Part shown: piece by piece, positions 42,217 through 50,345 of the stretch
Layout of the letters: the number at the start of each line of letters is the position of its first letter
Numbering within the stretch: the stretch's first letter is position 1
Assembly: GCF_014705655.1 (NCBI RefSeq)
Contig: NZ_JACXIY010000014.1
Coordinates: 1 to 64,000 of the forward strand
From: Paenibacillus arenilitoris
GTDB taxonomy: Bacteria > Bacillota > Bacilli > Paenibacillales > Paenibacillaceae
Direction of reading: 5' to 3'
DNA length: 64,000 bases
The notes under the pieces: generated by a model
What the model was told of the DNA's origin: nothing
Database searches by the model: none
Seen by the model: only the letters and a program-made list of their open reading frames with translations
Position numbers and translations under genes: made by a program

Positions 42217-42396
42217 TTTCAAAAACTGAAAATATAAGCGAAAGAAGGTTATTTACTGGGCGTCTAGTTTCAAATTTTGAAGCTTAATCGGTTAATACCG
42301 AATGAAGCAGCCCGAATCGTATCATTTAATCTCAAATATTGATACTAAATCGGGTGCGAGCGTGGTTAAGCGCAATTTTAGTTTCATTTTTTTTAA
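42217..42396. repeat. Four-dyad array A3 (TTTCAA-N3-TTGAAA family)
   Basis: Dyads are centred at 42224, 42275, 42337 and 42389: spacings of 51, 62 and 52 bases. Copies decay from left to right; the fourth keeps only the TTTCA half. Located between convergent genes. 42397-42457 shows nothing further. Confidence 0.8.
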
Positions 42397-42457
42397 TTAG
42401 CATTACCTTCCAGAGCTTAAATGTCGTCGTAGAAAGCGAGCGCATTGGGCAGCGTTC

Positions 42458-42510
42458 GAAAAACGGGGCTGTCTTTAAAAGGCCGCTTCACGACCTATTA
42501 ATACAGCCCC
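42458..42510 (-). terminator. Terminator of the alpha/beta hydrolase gene
   Basis: GGGGCTGT (42465-42472) pairs with ACAGCCCC (42503-42510); on the minus strand GTTTTTCG follows. Confidence 0.7.
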
Positions 42511-42518
42511 CGCATGAA

Positions 42519-43325
42519 CTATCCTTCTTGCACGTAACCGTTCAGCTTCAGCCAAGATGCGCAAGTATCGGTCCAGCCGTCCGCATGCGGCTCGTCCTCC
42601 GCCAGACCGAGACCGTGGCGCCCCTTCGCGTAGACGTGCAGGTCGAACAGCACGCCCTGCTTGCCGAGCGCCGACGCGAACAGAAGGCTGTTCTCGACCG
42701 GCACGGCGCCGTCGTTCGACGTATGCCAGAGGAAGGTCGGCGGCGTATCCTTCGTCACGTTCAGCTCGTTGCTGTGCCGCACGATCTTCGCTTGGTCCGC
42801 GTCCTTGCCGAGCAAATTTTCCCTCGAGCCTTGATGCGTGAACGGATCCTTCATCGTAATGACCGGATAGCATAGGACGAGCAGGTCGGGCCTGCAGGAC
42901 TGGCGTTCGATCGGGTCCACCGCGTCGCGATTGCCCGGATCGAAGCTTGTCCCGGCGTTCGCCGAGAGATGGCCGCCCGCGGAGAAGCCGAGCAAGCCGA
43001 TCCGGCCCGGATCGACGCCGAAGCGGACCGCTTCGCGGCGGACCGTACGGATCGCCCGCTGCACGTCAAGCAGCGCGCACGGATACTGGTACGGCGCGAC
43101 TCGATAACGGACAACGAATGCGGAGATGCCAAGTCCGTTCAGCCACTGCGCGATCGGCTCCCCTTCATGGTAGGCGCGCATTCCGTAACCGCCTCCGGGA
43201 CAGACGACGACCGCCGGACGATCGCTTCCTTCGACCAGGTACGGCGTAATCGCCGGACGATCCTCGTCGGTATCCCCTTGTGCGTAAGGCGCTCCGCCCG
43301 GCCATAATAAAAGCTCATCTTTCAT
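42519..43325 (-). CDS. Alpha/beta hydrolase, acetyl-xylan-esterase-like
   Basis: 268 residues. Oxyanion-hole CPGGGYGMRA, nucleophile elbow GFSAGGHLS, and C-terminal Asp and His in HTSNDGAVP and KGRHGLGL complete the Ser-Asp-His triad. The layout matches the esterase/lipase group containing bifunctional hemicellulose acetyl esterases and carbohydrate esterases. No signal peptide. The ATG at 43325 has GGGGAGG 9 bases upstream. An intracellular deacetylase of imported oligosaccharides is likely, fitting the other glycosidases in the window. Confidence 0.87.
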   Translation of the reverse strand: MKDELLLWPGGAPYAQGDTDEDRPAITPYLVEGSDRPAVVVCPGGGYGMRAYHEGEPIAQWLNGLGISAFVVRYRVAPYQYPCALLDVQRAIRTVRREAVRFGVDPGRIGLLGFSAGGHLSANAGTSFDPGNRDAVDPIERQSCRPDLLVLCYPVITMKDPFTHQGSRENLLGKDADQAKIVRHSNELNVTKDTPPTFLWHTSNDGAVPVENSLLFASALGKQGVLFDLHVYAKGRHGLGLAEDEPHADGWTDTCASWLKLNGYVQEG

Positions 43326-43463
43326 TCGGTTAATCCTCCCCTGAATGCGCAAACCGGCTATGTCCGCCATCAGGCGGCAATAGCCGGCGCATAATTTCTG
43401 TCAGCTTTCCCCATTATATAACCAATCGGCAACCGCTGTCACCGTCCTTCGGCAGCCGTATAG

Positions 43464-43934
43464 CTAAGCGCGGCCTTTCGCCGACGTCAGCGCGCCGATC
43501 AGTCCGATACACGCCCCGAGCAAGGCGCCCGCGGCAACCTCGCGCGGCTGATGCCCGAGCGTCTCCTTCAGCTTCTCGCGCCTGCGCTTATGATAAATGC
43601 CGGGATGCTCGCCCGAAAGCTTCTCGACGTCCTCGTCCAAATCGTTCACCTGAACGGCGATTTCCCCGGCATGCCTGCGAATATTCATCGCGTCATACAT
43701 GACGACGATGCCGAGCATGGCCGAAATCGCGAACGCCGGCGTCTTCAGCCCGTATTTGGCCGCCGTATAGGCCGCCAGCGCCGTTACGCCGCTGGAATGC
43801 GAGCTGGGCATGCCGCCGGTACCGATCAGCTTGCGCATATCCCACTCCCCCGTGACGGCATAGTGCATCGGCAGCTTCAACAGCTGCGCCGCGCCGACCG
43901 CTGAAAGCGCCGTGCAAAGTCCCCTGTTTGCCAT
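43464..43934 (-). CDS. YuiD-like divergent PAP2 family protein
   Basis: 156 residues with three or four hydrophobic helices. The GGMPSSHSSGVTALA and YDAMNIRRHAGEIA motifs are those of the DUF212/YuiD group, a divergent acid-phosphatase (PAP2) family; the histidine and arginine of the phosphatase site are kept. Membrane-bound. The exact substrate is unknown. AGGAGG lies 10 bases before the ATG. Divergent from the Crp/Fnr gene. Confidence 0.88.
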   Translation of the reverse strand: MANRGLCTALSAVGAAQLLKLPMHYAVTGEWDMRKLIGTGGMPSSHSSGVTALAAYTAAKYGLKTPAFAISAMLGIVVMYDAMNIRRHAGEIAVQVNDLDEDVEKLSGEHPGIYHKRRREKLKETLGHQPREVAAGALLGACIGLIGALTSAKGRA

Positions 43935-44039
43935 AACCGTTCAGCCTCCTATCGTCATTCTCCCGTAGGTTGCCCTGCCCCGGACCGTTTCATCCCTCAG
44001 CCCTGCCAGCGCAGCCATAGCCGCAATTCGTTTATAATG

Positions 44040-44051
44040 GGACATATGTCC
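44040..44051. promoter_or_regulatory. GGACAT-ATGTCC palindrome upstream of the Crp/Fnr gene
   Basis: A perfect 12-bp palindrome with another half (GGATGTCC) about 16 bases downstream. It follows a TATAAT at 44033-44038. Autoregulation is possible. Confidence 0.45.
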
Positions 44052-44107
44052 TTTTCAAGATTGGATGTCCTTTCTTACAATGAAGAACGGGAGGCGGCAA
44101 TGATTCG

Positions 44108-44797
44108 ATGCAAAGGGATGAACGGGTAACGGCCTATGCCGCTCGGCATAGGCTGGATGCGATATTTAGCGAGGCGGAGATCGACCGGATGCAGCTGCAT
44201 ACGTACGCCAGAGGCGAGACCGTCTGCTCCGCGGGAGAGCGGCTGGACCGCTTGTATTTGCTCGTAAGGGGCAAAATCAAAGTGTACACGACGCTGCCGA
44301 ACGGCAAATCGGTCCTGCTTCGTTTCAATGAACCGCTCGCCGTCATCGGAGACGTGGAGCTGCTGACCGGCTATCCGGTGCAGTGCATGGTCGAATCGGT
44401 CGGGGAGAGCGTTTTTTTGGTCGTGAAGCAAGAAGACTTGCGCGAGACCGCCCTGAAGAGCCCCCATTTTCTAACCTTTATTATTCGGCTGCTAAGCCAT
44501 AAGCTGTACACCGCTTCCAATGCGTCCAGCTTGAATCTGCTTTATCCGGTGGAGAACCGGTTCGCGAGCTACCTCATCTCGATTTCGCCTCCGGAGACCG
44601 GAGCATCCGCGCAGGCGGAGCTGAAGACCGGCAAGCTGACGGAAGTCGCGGAAATGCTCGGCACGAGCTACCGGCATTTGAACCGGGTCATCGCCCGGCT
44701 GGCCAAGGACGGCATCGTCGAGAGGAAGCGCGGCGCCGTCCTGATCCTCGACCCGGTTCGGCTGCAAGAGCTGGCAAGCGGCAATCTTTACAGTTGA
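44108..44797 (+). CDS. Crp/Fnr family transcriptional regulator
   Basis: 229 residues: cyclic-nucleotide-binding-type jelly roll (about 20-140; LYLLVRGKIKVYTTLPNGKSVLLRF), a dimerisation helix, and a winged helix (LTEVAEMLGTSYRHLNRVIARL). No N-terminal cysteine cluster, so not a classic FNR oxygen sensor. The GDVELLTGYP segment resembles YeiL-type regulators. It forms a probable operon with a DMT protein 27 bases downstream. The start codon is somewhat far from its GGGAGG element. Confidence 0.85.
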   Translation: MQRDERVTAYAARHRLDAIFSEAEIDRMQLHTYARGETVCSAGERLDRLYLLVRGKIKVYTTLPNGKSVLLRFNEPLAVIGDVELLTGYPVQCMVESVGESVFLVVKQEDLRETALKSPHFLTFIIRLLSHKLYTASNASSLNLLYPVENRFASYLISISPPETGASAQAELKTGKLTEVAEMLGTSYRHLNRVIARLAKDGIVERKRGAVLILDPVRLQELASGNLYS

Positions 44798-44824
44798 TTT
44801 TTAACGACAGGGGGTTCGTACGGC

Positions 44825-45253
44825 ATGATAGGGATCCTTTATTCCTTGCTCGCCGGTCTCGTCATCAGCGTCCAAAGCGTGTTCAACGCGCGGATGACGG
44901 AGAAGACCGGCTTCTGGTTTACGAACGCCTGGGTGCACGGCACCGGCTTCGCCATCACGCTTATTATCCTGCTGCTGCTGAAGGACGACGGCCTTGCGAG
45001 GCTGCCGGCCGTGAACAAGCTGTACTGGCTCGGCGGCGCCATGGGCGTCATGATCGTGTTTTCCGTCACTAAGGGCATCACGTCGCTCGGTCCCGCCTAC
45101 TCCGTCGCATTGCTGCTTATTATGCAGCTGCTCGTCGCCATGGTCATCGACAGTCTCGGCTTGTTCGGCGTCGACCGGGTGCCGGTTACCCCGAACAAGC
45201 TGATCGGCATCGCCGTCATGATCGCCGGCGTCATCGTCTTCAAGCTTAAGTAA
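44825..45253 (+). CDS. DMT superfamily membrane protein, YdcZ/DUF606 type
   Basis: 142 residues with about five hydrophobic helices, half the size of normal DMT transporters and typical of the DUF606 group that works as dimers. Begins with a membrane helix carrying VISVQSVFNARM, a DUF606 hallmark. Directly after the Crp/Fnr gene, which probably controls it. Its 3' end overlaps the convergent metallo-hydrolase gene by 8 bases. Confidence 0.85.
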   Translation: MIGILYSLLAGLVISVQSVFNARMTEKTGFWFTNAWVHGTGFAITLIILLLLKDDGLARLPAVNKLYWLGGAMGVMIVFSVTKGITSLGPAYSVALLLIMQLLVAMVIDSLGLFGVDRVPVTPNKLIGIAVMIAGVIVFKLK

Positions 45254-46088
45254 AGTAAACGAACCGCTCGCCCGGCGCGAACATATGGAACTTCTGCGCC
45301 GGATAATGGCGGTACAAATAATCGACGAAATACGCCGGATTCTCGTCGTTATGCGGAAAGAGGCCATAGTGCATCGGGATGAGCAGATCGGCGCCGACTT
45401 GCACCGCGATCTCGATGGCCTCCCTATAGTTGACGTTGCCGACGATGCCTTGTTCGTTCCGGACGAAATCCCGTCCGTTGATCGGCAGCATGGCGATATC
45501 GACCCGTTTGCTTTGAAGCCACGTTACCAGCTCGGAGAAGCCGACCGTATCGCCCGCGTGATAGAGATGGATACCTTCGAAATCGGCGACGTAGCCGAGA
45601 AACTTATGCTCGCCGGACTCGTCCTGCTCGAAATTCTCATGCTTGGCGGCGAATGCCGCAAGCGAGATTCCGCCGTCCAGCGTCAGCGTCTGCCCGTGGG
45701 AAATGCCGATCAGCCGCTCGTCGGCGAAGCCCCATTCCTTCATGAGCGGGAGATGGGCCTTCGGCACGACAAACCTCGTTTTCTTCGATTGGCCGATCGC
45801 CTGCAGCGTCTGCCTGTCCATGTGATCCTCGTGGTGATGCGAGCATACGACATAATCGACGTCCAGACATTGCGAAGGCGCAAGCGGCGACGGGAACGCC
45901 CTCGACCACGGCGAGCCGCTCAGCTCTTCCACCCAATCCGTCAAATACGGATCAAACAGGATCGTCTTTTGCTTCCATTTCGCCATAAACCCTTCCTGTC
46001 CCAGCGCCCACAGCGCCAGCGCCTGCTTCGGCAGCTCCGTCTCCGCGATTTCGCGCTGAAGCGCTTCCCCGCTTTTGTATACGTTCAT
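45246..46088 (-). CDS. MBL-fold metallo-hydrolase, UlaG-like
   Basis: 280 residues. Metal-binding HxHxDH motif in CSHHHEDHMD, then later ligands in HAGDT and PMHYG. The order matches the L-ascorbate-6-phosphate lactonase (UlaG) branch of beta-lactamase-fold hydrolases. The ATG at 46088 is preferred: GGGAGG lies 12 bases upstream, whereas it abuts the ATG at 46100. No sugar PTS genes adjoin it, so the substrate is open. Confidence 0.88.
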   Translation of the reverse strand: MNVYKSGEALQREIAETELPKQALALWALGQEGFMAKWKQKTILFDPYLTDWVEELSGSPWSRAFPSPLAPSQCLDVDYVVCSHHHEDHMDRQTLQAIGQSKKTRFVVPKAHLPLMKEWGFADERLIGISHGQTLTLDGGISLAAFAAKHENFEQDESGEHKFLGYVADFEGIHLYHAGDTVGFSELVTWLQSKRVDIAMLPINGRDFVRNEQGIVGNVNYREAIEIAVQVGADLLIPMHYGLFPHNDENPAYFVDYLYRHYPAQKFHMFAPGERFVYFT

Positions 46089-46314
46089 CGATTCTTTCAT
46101 CCTCCCGGCTGCCGCGCTTCATAGGCGCAGCTTGTTTCTTCCATTATAGCTTTGCGGACGGGACAAATCTAACCTCAAAACTTCCTTTCTCCCAAAAAAA
46201 GGGCTTCTGTAACCCTATAATTCGCCAATACATAGGAGTCTTCCCGCTCATAGAATAGAATGACACGGCGAATCGCGGCCGGCAGGTTCGGAGAATGAAA
46301 GGGAGTAGGGCTCG

Positions 46315-46668
46315 ATGGAATGCTGTCAAGGCAAGGTCATCATTTGCAAAAACGAAGGAACGATCATTATCGGAAACGTCGGATCGATCACGACGAACTC
46401 CACCACGACATCCGCCAATGGCTCGGGTTCCGAATCGTCCGGCGAATCGGGGAACTCCGGCAATTCCGGATCGACCGAATTCTCTATGCGCATGCCGATC
46501 GGCTCAGGGGAAACACGGGCCTCGTTCACCCGCATGCCGGCCGCTTCTGGGGCATCGCGGGCTCCTGCCAACCGTACGCCGGCCGCTTCGGGGGCATCGC
46601 GGGCTCCGGCCAACCGCATCCCCTTGCGCAGGCTGCTTGGCGGGAGGCGACGCCGCCGCCGCAGATAA
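46315..46668 (+). CDS. Ser/Gly-rich low-complexity protein, probable frameshift
   Basis: 117 codons. The first ~55 residues are plausible (CC at positions 3-4, KVIICKNEGTIIIGN, then a Ser/Thr/Gly/Asn-rich stretch) and AGGGAG precedes the ATG. The rest is an Ala/Pro/Arg repeat ending in seven arginines, unlike real protein. From about 46640 another frame reads PPPQIIAFKADRTELLPGKE and on to a stop at 46760. A frameshift within a ~42-bp tandem repeat (about 46535-46620) would join the halves. Could be a small surface or spore protein; function unknown. Confidence 0.45.
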   Translation: MECCQGKVIICKNEGTIIIGNVGSITTNSTTTSANGSGSESSGESGNSGNSGSTEFSMRMPIGSGETRASFTRMPAASGASRAPANRTPAASGASRAPANRIPLRRLLGGRRRRRRR

Positions 46669-46797
46669 TCGCCTTCAAGGCCGATCGGACGGAGCTCCTC
46701 CCCGGGAAGGAGCTCTCGCTTATGGCGCCGGCTATTTCCCTCCACCTGGAAAAATGGTAAGCTGTGCTTAAAGCGGGGCTGCAGGAGGGAATGTCGA

Positions 46798-47208
46798 TTG
46801 TTAAAGAGAAAGCACGGAGACCGCGCGGACTGGAAACGCGTGCTTGAGAAACGGTACGCGCAGGCTGAGCTTGCGACCGAAACTTTTGCCGGACATCTGT
46901 CGTTGCTCAGCATTGTCAAAGTCTCCGAACCTCTCTGCGTGAGCTACGGCGACAGCAAGCTATGCATTGCCGACGACGGATACCTATGGCTGCAGCAATT
47001 CCCTTCGGGCAAGCGTCATTCGGTGACAACGATGTTCGACTCGGAAGGCAGAATCGTGCAGTGGTATATCGACATATGCCAGACGATCGGCCTTAACGAG
47101 GATAACGTTCCCTGGATAGATGATTTATTTTTGGATATCGTCGTTTTGCCGTCGGGGGAAACGATTCAAAAAGATGCGTCCGATTTTTTCCCACAGCTTG
47201 CCATTTGA
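46798..47208 (+). CDS. DUF402 domain protein
   Basis: 136 residues with the DUF402/Ntdp-like segment: FDSEGRIVQWYIDICQTIG, then WIDDLFLDIVVLPSGE. Members of this fold (B. subtilis YgaC/YjjG-type, S. aureus Ntdp) hydrolyse nucleoside tri- or diphosphates. It starts with TTG at 46798, 8 bases after AGGAGGG; an ATG at 46791 is out of frame. Single gene. Confidence 0.8.
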   Translation: MLKRKHGDRADWKRVLEKRYAQAELATETFAGHLSLLSIVKVSEPLCVSYGDSKLCIADDGYLWLQQFPSGKRHSVTTMFDSEGRIVQWYIDICQTIGLNEDNVPWIDDLFLDIVVLPSGETIQKDASDFFPQLAI

Positions 47209-47293
47209 ACATAGGTAGGTTAGTATTAACCTTTTAAGCGACATTATTCGGACAAGCAGCGTCCATAGACTATAGAATTCGCAGGTGACGAAC

Positions 47294-47674
47294 ATGATCG
47301 AAATCAAAAAATCGACGCTAAGCAACGGGGAGTTTAATCGCGGGGTATTCGCGACCCGGGATATCGCGGAGGGGGAGCTTATCCATGAAGCGCCGGTCAT
47401 TCCGTATCCGAACGAGGAGCATGAGCATATCGATAAAACGATCCTCTCCGACTACGTATTCGAATACGGCGCCAACCATACGGCCGTTCTGCTAGGCTAC
47501 GGCAGCTTGTTCAACCATTCGTATACGCCCAACGCGACCTACGATATTAACTTTGAAAACCACACCTTCGACTTTTATGCCTATACGGCGATTAAAGCGG
47601 GGGAAGAAATTTTGATCAACTATAACGGAGAAGTCGACTGCGACGATCCGCTTTGGTTTATCGAAGAAAAGTGA
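47294..47674 (+). CDS. Stand-alone SET-domain protein
   Basis: 126 residues, a single SET domain. RGVFATRDIAEGE (SET-N), NHSYTPNATY at 74-83, and GEEILINYNG at 103-112 are the SAM/pseudoknot signatures. SET proteins methylate lysines. The ATG at 47294 has AGGTG 6 bases upstream. A small AGGTTA-N4-TAACCT palindrome lies 62 bases before it. No obvious substrate gene adjoins it. Confidence 0.87.
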   Translation: MIEIKKSTLSNGEFNRGVFATRDIAEGELIHEAPVIPYPNEEHEHIDKTILSDYVFEYGANHTAVLLGYGSLFNHSYTPNATYDINFENHTFDFYAYTAIKAGEEILINYNGEVDCDDPLWFIEEK

Positions 47675-47768
47675 ACGGAGAAGACGACCGATAACGGCCG
47701 TCTTTTTTGGTTTCGGCGTAAGGGATGATCTCCATGATCGTTCGGTCTGCTCATAGCTCGGGGCAACA

Positions 47769-48155
47769 GATCTAAATTTTAGACCTGATTTCGTTAAATT
47801 GGCTCGGAAGACGGCCGGTTTGGCGGAAAACGGGAGCATCAGATCTAATTTTTAGACCTGATTGCGAAAAACGGGAGGTTTTGTGGGGATCAGGTCTAAT
47901 TTTTAGACCTGATTACGTTAAATTGGCTCGGAAACGTCCGGTTTGGCGGGAAACGGGAGCATCAGATCTAAATTTTAGATCTGATTGCTGAAAATGAGGC
48001 GTTTTGAAGCGATCAAGTCTAATTTTTAGACCTGATTACGTTAAGTTGGCTCGGAATCGCCCGGTTTGGCGGGGAACGGGAGCATCAGATCTAAATTTTA
48101 GACCTGATTGCGGAAAACGGGAGGTTTTGTGGGGATCAGGTCTAATTTTTAGACC
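47769..48155. repeat. Seven-dyad array E (TCTAA-N3-TTAGA family), 3.5 units of ~123 bp
   Basis: Dyads are centred at 47777, 47849, 47901, 47972, 48024, 48096 and 48147. Spacings alternate 72, 52, 71, 52, 72, 51. Flanks alternate too: one type follows GGGAGCATCA, the other follows GGGGATCAGG. A longer unit of about 123 bp is repeated, including the GATTACGTTAAATTGGCTCGG linker. The array lies between convergent genes; the remaining bases of 47675-48287 show no gene. Confidence 0.92.
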
Positions 48156-48287
48156 TGATTTCGCCGGTTTGGCGGGAATCGGGAATCCGGCTGTGCAGCC
48201 ACAATCGCGCCATGCCCATGCCAAAAGAGCCCCGCCCCAGGGCGATTGCGCGCCTAAGAGCCGGGCTCTGTGCCAGCGAATGAATGG

Positions 48288-49301
48288 CTACAACTCCACC
48301 ATCGCTTTGATGACCTTCGATTCGGGCTTCAGCCACGCGTCGAACTCGCCGATCATGTCCGCGAACGCGGCGCGGTGCGTAATGAAGCTCGCGACGTCGA
48401 TGCCGCCGCCGCGGATTGCCTCCTGTACCGCGGCAAAATCGTCCGGCGTCGCGTTGCGGCTGCCCATCAGCGTCATCTCCCGCTTGTGGAACTCCGGGTC
48501 GTTGAAGCTCAAATCCGCCTTCACCAGCCCAACGTACACCAGACGGCCGCCATGCGCCACATAGCCGAAGGCGCTCTCCATCGACCGGGCGCTGCCCGTC
48601 GCGTCGAAGACGACGCCCGGGAATTCGCCGCCCGTCAGCTCGGCCAGCCGCTCCAGCGCCTGATGCCGCGCATTCACGGTCTCGTCGACGCCCGCCCATC
48701 GCCGGCAGAAGGCGAGCCGCTCGTCCAGCAGGTCCATCGCGATGACGCGCGCGCCGCGATGCTTCGCGAAGGCCATGACGCCGAGCCCGATCGGGCCGGA
48801 GCCGATGACGAGAGCCGTCTCGCCGGCGCGTAGCTCCGAGCGGCGCACCGCGTGCGCGCCGATGCTAAGCGGCTCCAGCACCGCGGCTTGATCCAGCGTC
48901 AGCCCGTTCGTCACAAGCAGATGGGATACCGGCACCGCGATCCGCTCTCTCATGCCGCCGTCGATATGGACGCCGAGTACTTTCATATCCGTGCAGCAAT
49001 TGGTTTTCCCGTTGCGGCAGGCGATGCAGCCGCCGCAATGCATATACGGGATCACGGCGACCTGGTCGCCCGCCTTCACCTTGCCGCTCGGATCGTCCGC
49101 CTGCTCCACGATTCCGGCCAGCTCATGCCCGAGCACGCGAGGATACGTGAAGAAGGGCTGATTGCCTTTATACGCGTGCATGTCCGTGCCGCAAATGCCG
49201 ATTCGGCGCAGCCCGACTATTGCGGTTCCCGGCTGCAGCACAGGCTCTTCCTGCTCGACCAGCCGAAGCCGGTCAATCTGTTCGCATACGATTGCTTTCA
49301 C
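48288..49301 (-). CDS. Zinc-dependent alcohol dehydrogenase, probable L-galactonate dehydrogenase
   Basis: 337 residues, medium-chain dehydrogenase. Catalytic zinc ligands Cys37 and His59-Glu60 (GHE), structural zinc cysteines at 89, 92, 95 and 103, and the NAD site GSGPIGLGVMA near 167. Starts with GTG at 49301 after AGGGGGAG. Last gene of the sugar-acid operon. In context it best fits oxidation of L-galactonate to D-tagaturonate (like E. coli YjjN/LgoD), because the next enzyme in the operon acts on tagaturonate. The exact substrate is inferred. Confidence 0.85.
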   Translation of the reverse strand: MKAIVCEQIDRLRLVEQEEPVLQPGTAIVGLRRIGICGTDMHAYKGNQPFFTYPRVLGHELAGIVEQADDPSGKVKAGDQVAVIPYMHCGGCIACRNGKTNCCTDMKVLGVHIDGGMRERIAVPVSHLLVTNGLTLDQAAVLEPLSIGAHAVRRSELRAGETALVIGSGPIGLGVMAFAKHRGARVIAMDLLDERLAFCRRWAGVDETVNARHQALERLAELTGGEFPGVVFDATGSARSMESAFGYVAHGGRLVYVGLVKADLSFNDPEFHKREMTLMGSRNATPDDFAAVQEAIRGGGIDVASFITHRAAFADMIGEFDAWLKPESKVIKAMVEL

Positions 49302-49318
49302 GTCGAGACGCTCCCCCT

Positions 49319-50269
49319 CTATCCATTCTGTCTTCCGCCGCCGCTATATTCCGCTCTCCCGCTCGGCCAGCTCCGGTTATGGACCGGCCGCAATATCGCC
49401 AGCACCTCGCCGAGCAGCTCTTCATCCATCGGCTCGTCCGTCCATTCGATGTTGCGGCGGATGTTGGCCGGATTCGCCGTGCTGACCAGCGTCGTCGGAA
49501 TCCGCTCGTTCGCGGTCGAGAACTGGATGGCAAGCTTCGCGATGTCCGCGCCTTTAGCGGCGCAATGCTCGGCGGCTTTCTTGCAGGCCGCACGAAGCTC
49601 CGCATCCGCCGGATGCCAGTCCGCCGCCGGCCTCAGGCTGAGCAGTCCCATCGACAGCGGCGAGGCGTTGACGAGCCCGACCTCCCTACGCTCCAGCAGC
49701 GGCAGGATGTCCAGCAAGGACGTATCGTTCAGTGAATAATGGCAGTACGACAGCACCGCATCCAGCTCCCGCGCGGCCAGCGATCGCTCGAATACGGCAA
49801 GCGGCAGGCCGGAGACGCCGGAGAAGCGGATCTTTCCCTGCTCCTTCAGCTTGTCGAGCGCGGGGAACGCCTCCTCGGCCACCTGCTCGAACGGCGCGAA
49901 TTCGATGTCGTGCAGAAACAAAATATCGATATAGTCCGTGCCCAGACGCTCCAGGCTTTCCTCCACGCTGGCGAGAATGCGCCGGCCGGAGAAATCGAAT
50001 TCGTCCGCGCCGTAGCGTCCGGCCTTCGTCGACAGGATCAGCTTCTCTCTCGGAAGGCCGGCCATCGCCTTGCCCAGCACCGTCTCCGCCTTCGTCAGAC
50101 CGTAATAAGGCGACACGTCGATCAAATTGATTCCCCTATCGACGGCCTCATGCACCGTGCGGACGCTCTCCGCGTCGTCGGTCTCCCGGAACACGGAGCC
50201 GAGCGACGACGCGCCGAAGCTGAGCACGGAAACGTCCAATCCCGTTTTTCCAAGCTTCCTGTATTTCAC
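49319..50269 (-). CDS. Aldo/keto reductase, probable L-galactose 1-dehydrogenase
   Basis: 316 residues, TIM-barrel AKR. Catalytic tetrad Asp51, Tyr56, Lys82 and His120 is visible (DVSPYYG; STKAGR; LFLHDIE). The YYG motif and SLGSVF start resemble plant L-galactose dehydrogenase and bacterial D-threo-aldose (L-fucose) dehydrogenases. Start GTG at 50269 with GGAG 9 bases upstream; the longer open frame upstream is intergenic. Together with a lactonase it would oxidise the sugar to the aldonic acid. Confidence 0.85.
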   Translation of the reverse strand: MKYRKLGKTGLDVSVLSFGASSLGSVFRETDDAESVRTVHEAVDRGINLIDVSPYYGLTKAETVLGKAMAGLPREKLILSTKAGRYGADEFDFSGRRILASVEESLERLGTDYIDILFLHDIEFAPFEQVAEEAFPALDKLKEQGKIRFSGVSGLPLAVFERSLAARELDAVLSYCHYSLNDTSLLDILPLLERREVGLVNASPLSMGLLSLRPAADWHPADAELRAACKKAAEHCAAKGADIAKLAIQFSTANERIPTTLVSTANPANIRRNIEWTDEPMDEELLGEVLAILRPVHNRSWPSGRAEYSGGGRQNG

Positions 50270-50293
50270 CTGTTTCAACTCCAATCCCAAGTG

Positions 50294-50336
50294 TAAACGG
50301 CTGACGCCGTCCTTTGGCGGCATAAGCTCGTGTGGC
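50294..50336. repeat. Dispersed palindromic repeat, short copy
   Basis: GTAAACGGCTGACG, CCGTCCTTTGGCGG and CATAAGCTCGTG match the outer parts of the repeat at 3986-4073. It lies between uxaA and the aldo/keto reductase gene. Confidence 0.45.
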
Positions 50337-50345
50337 AGCGCCAGC

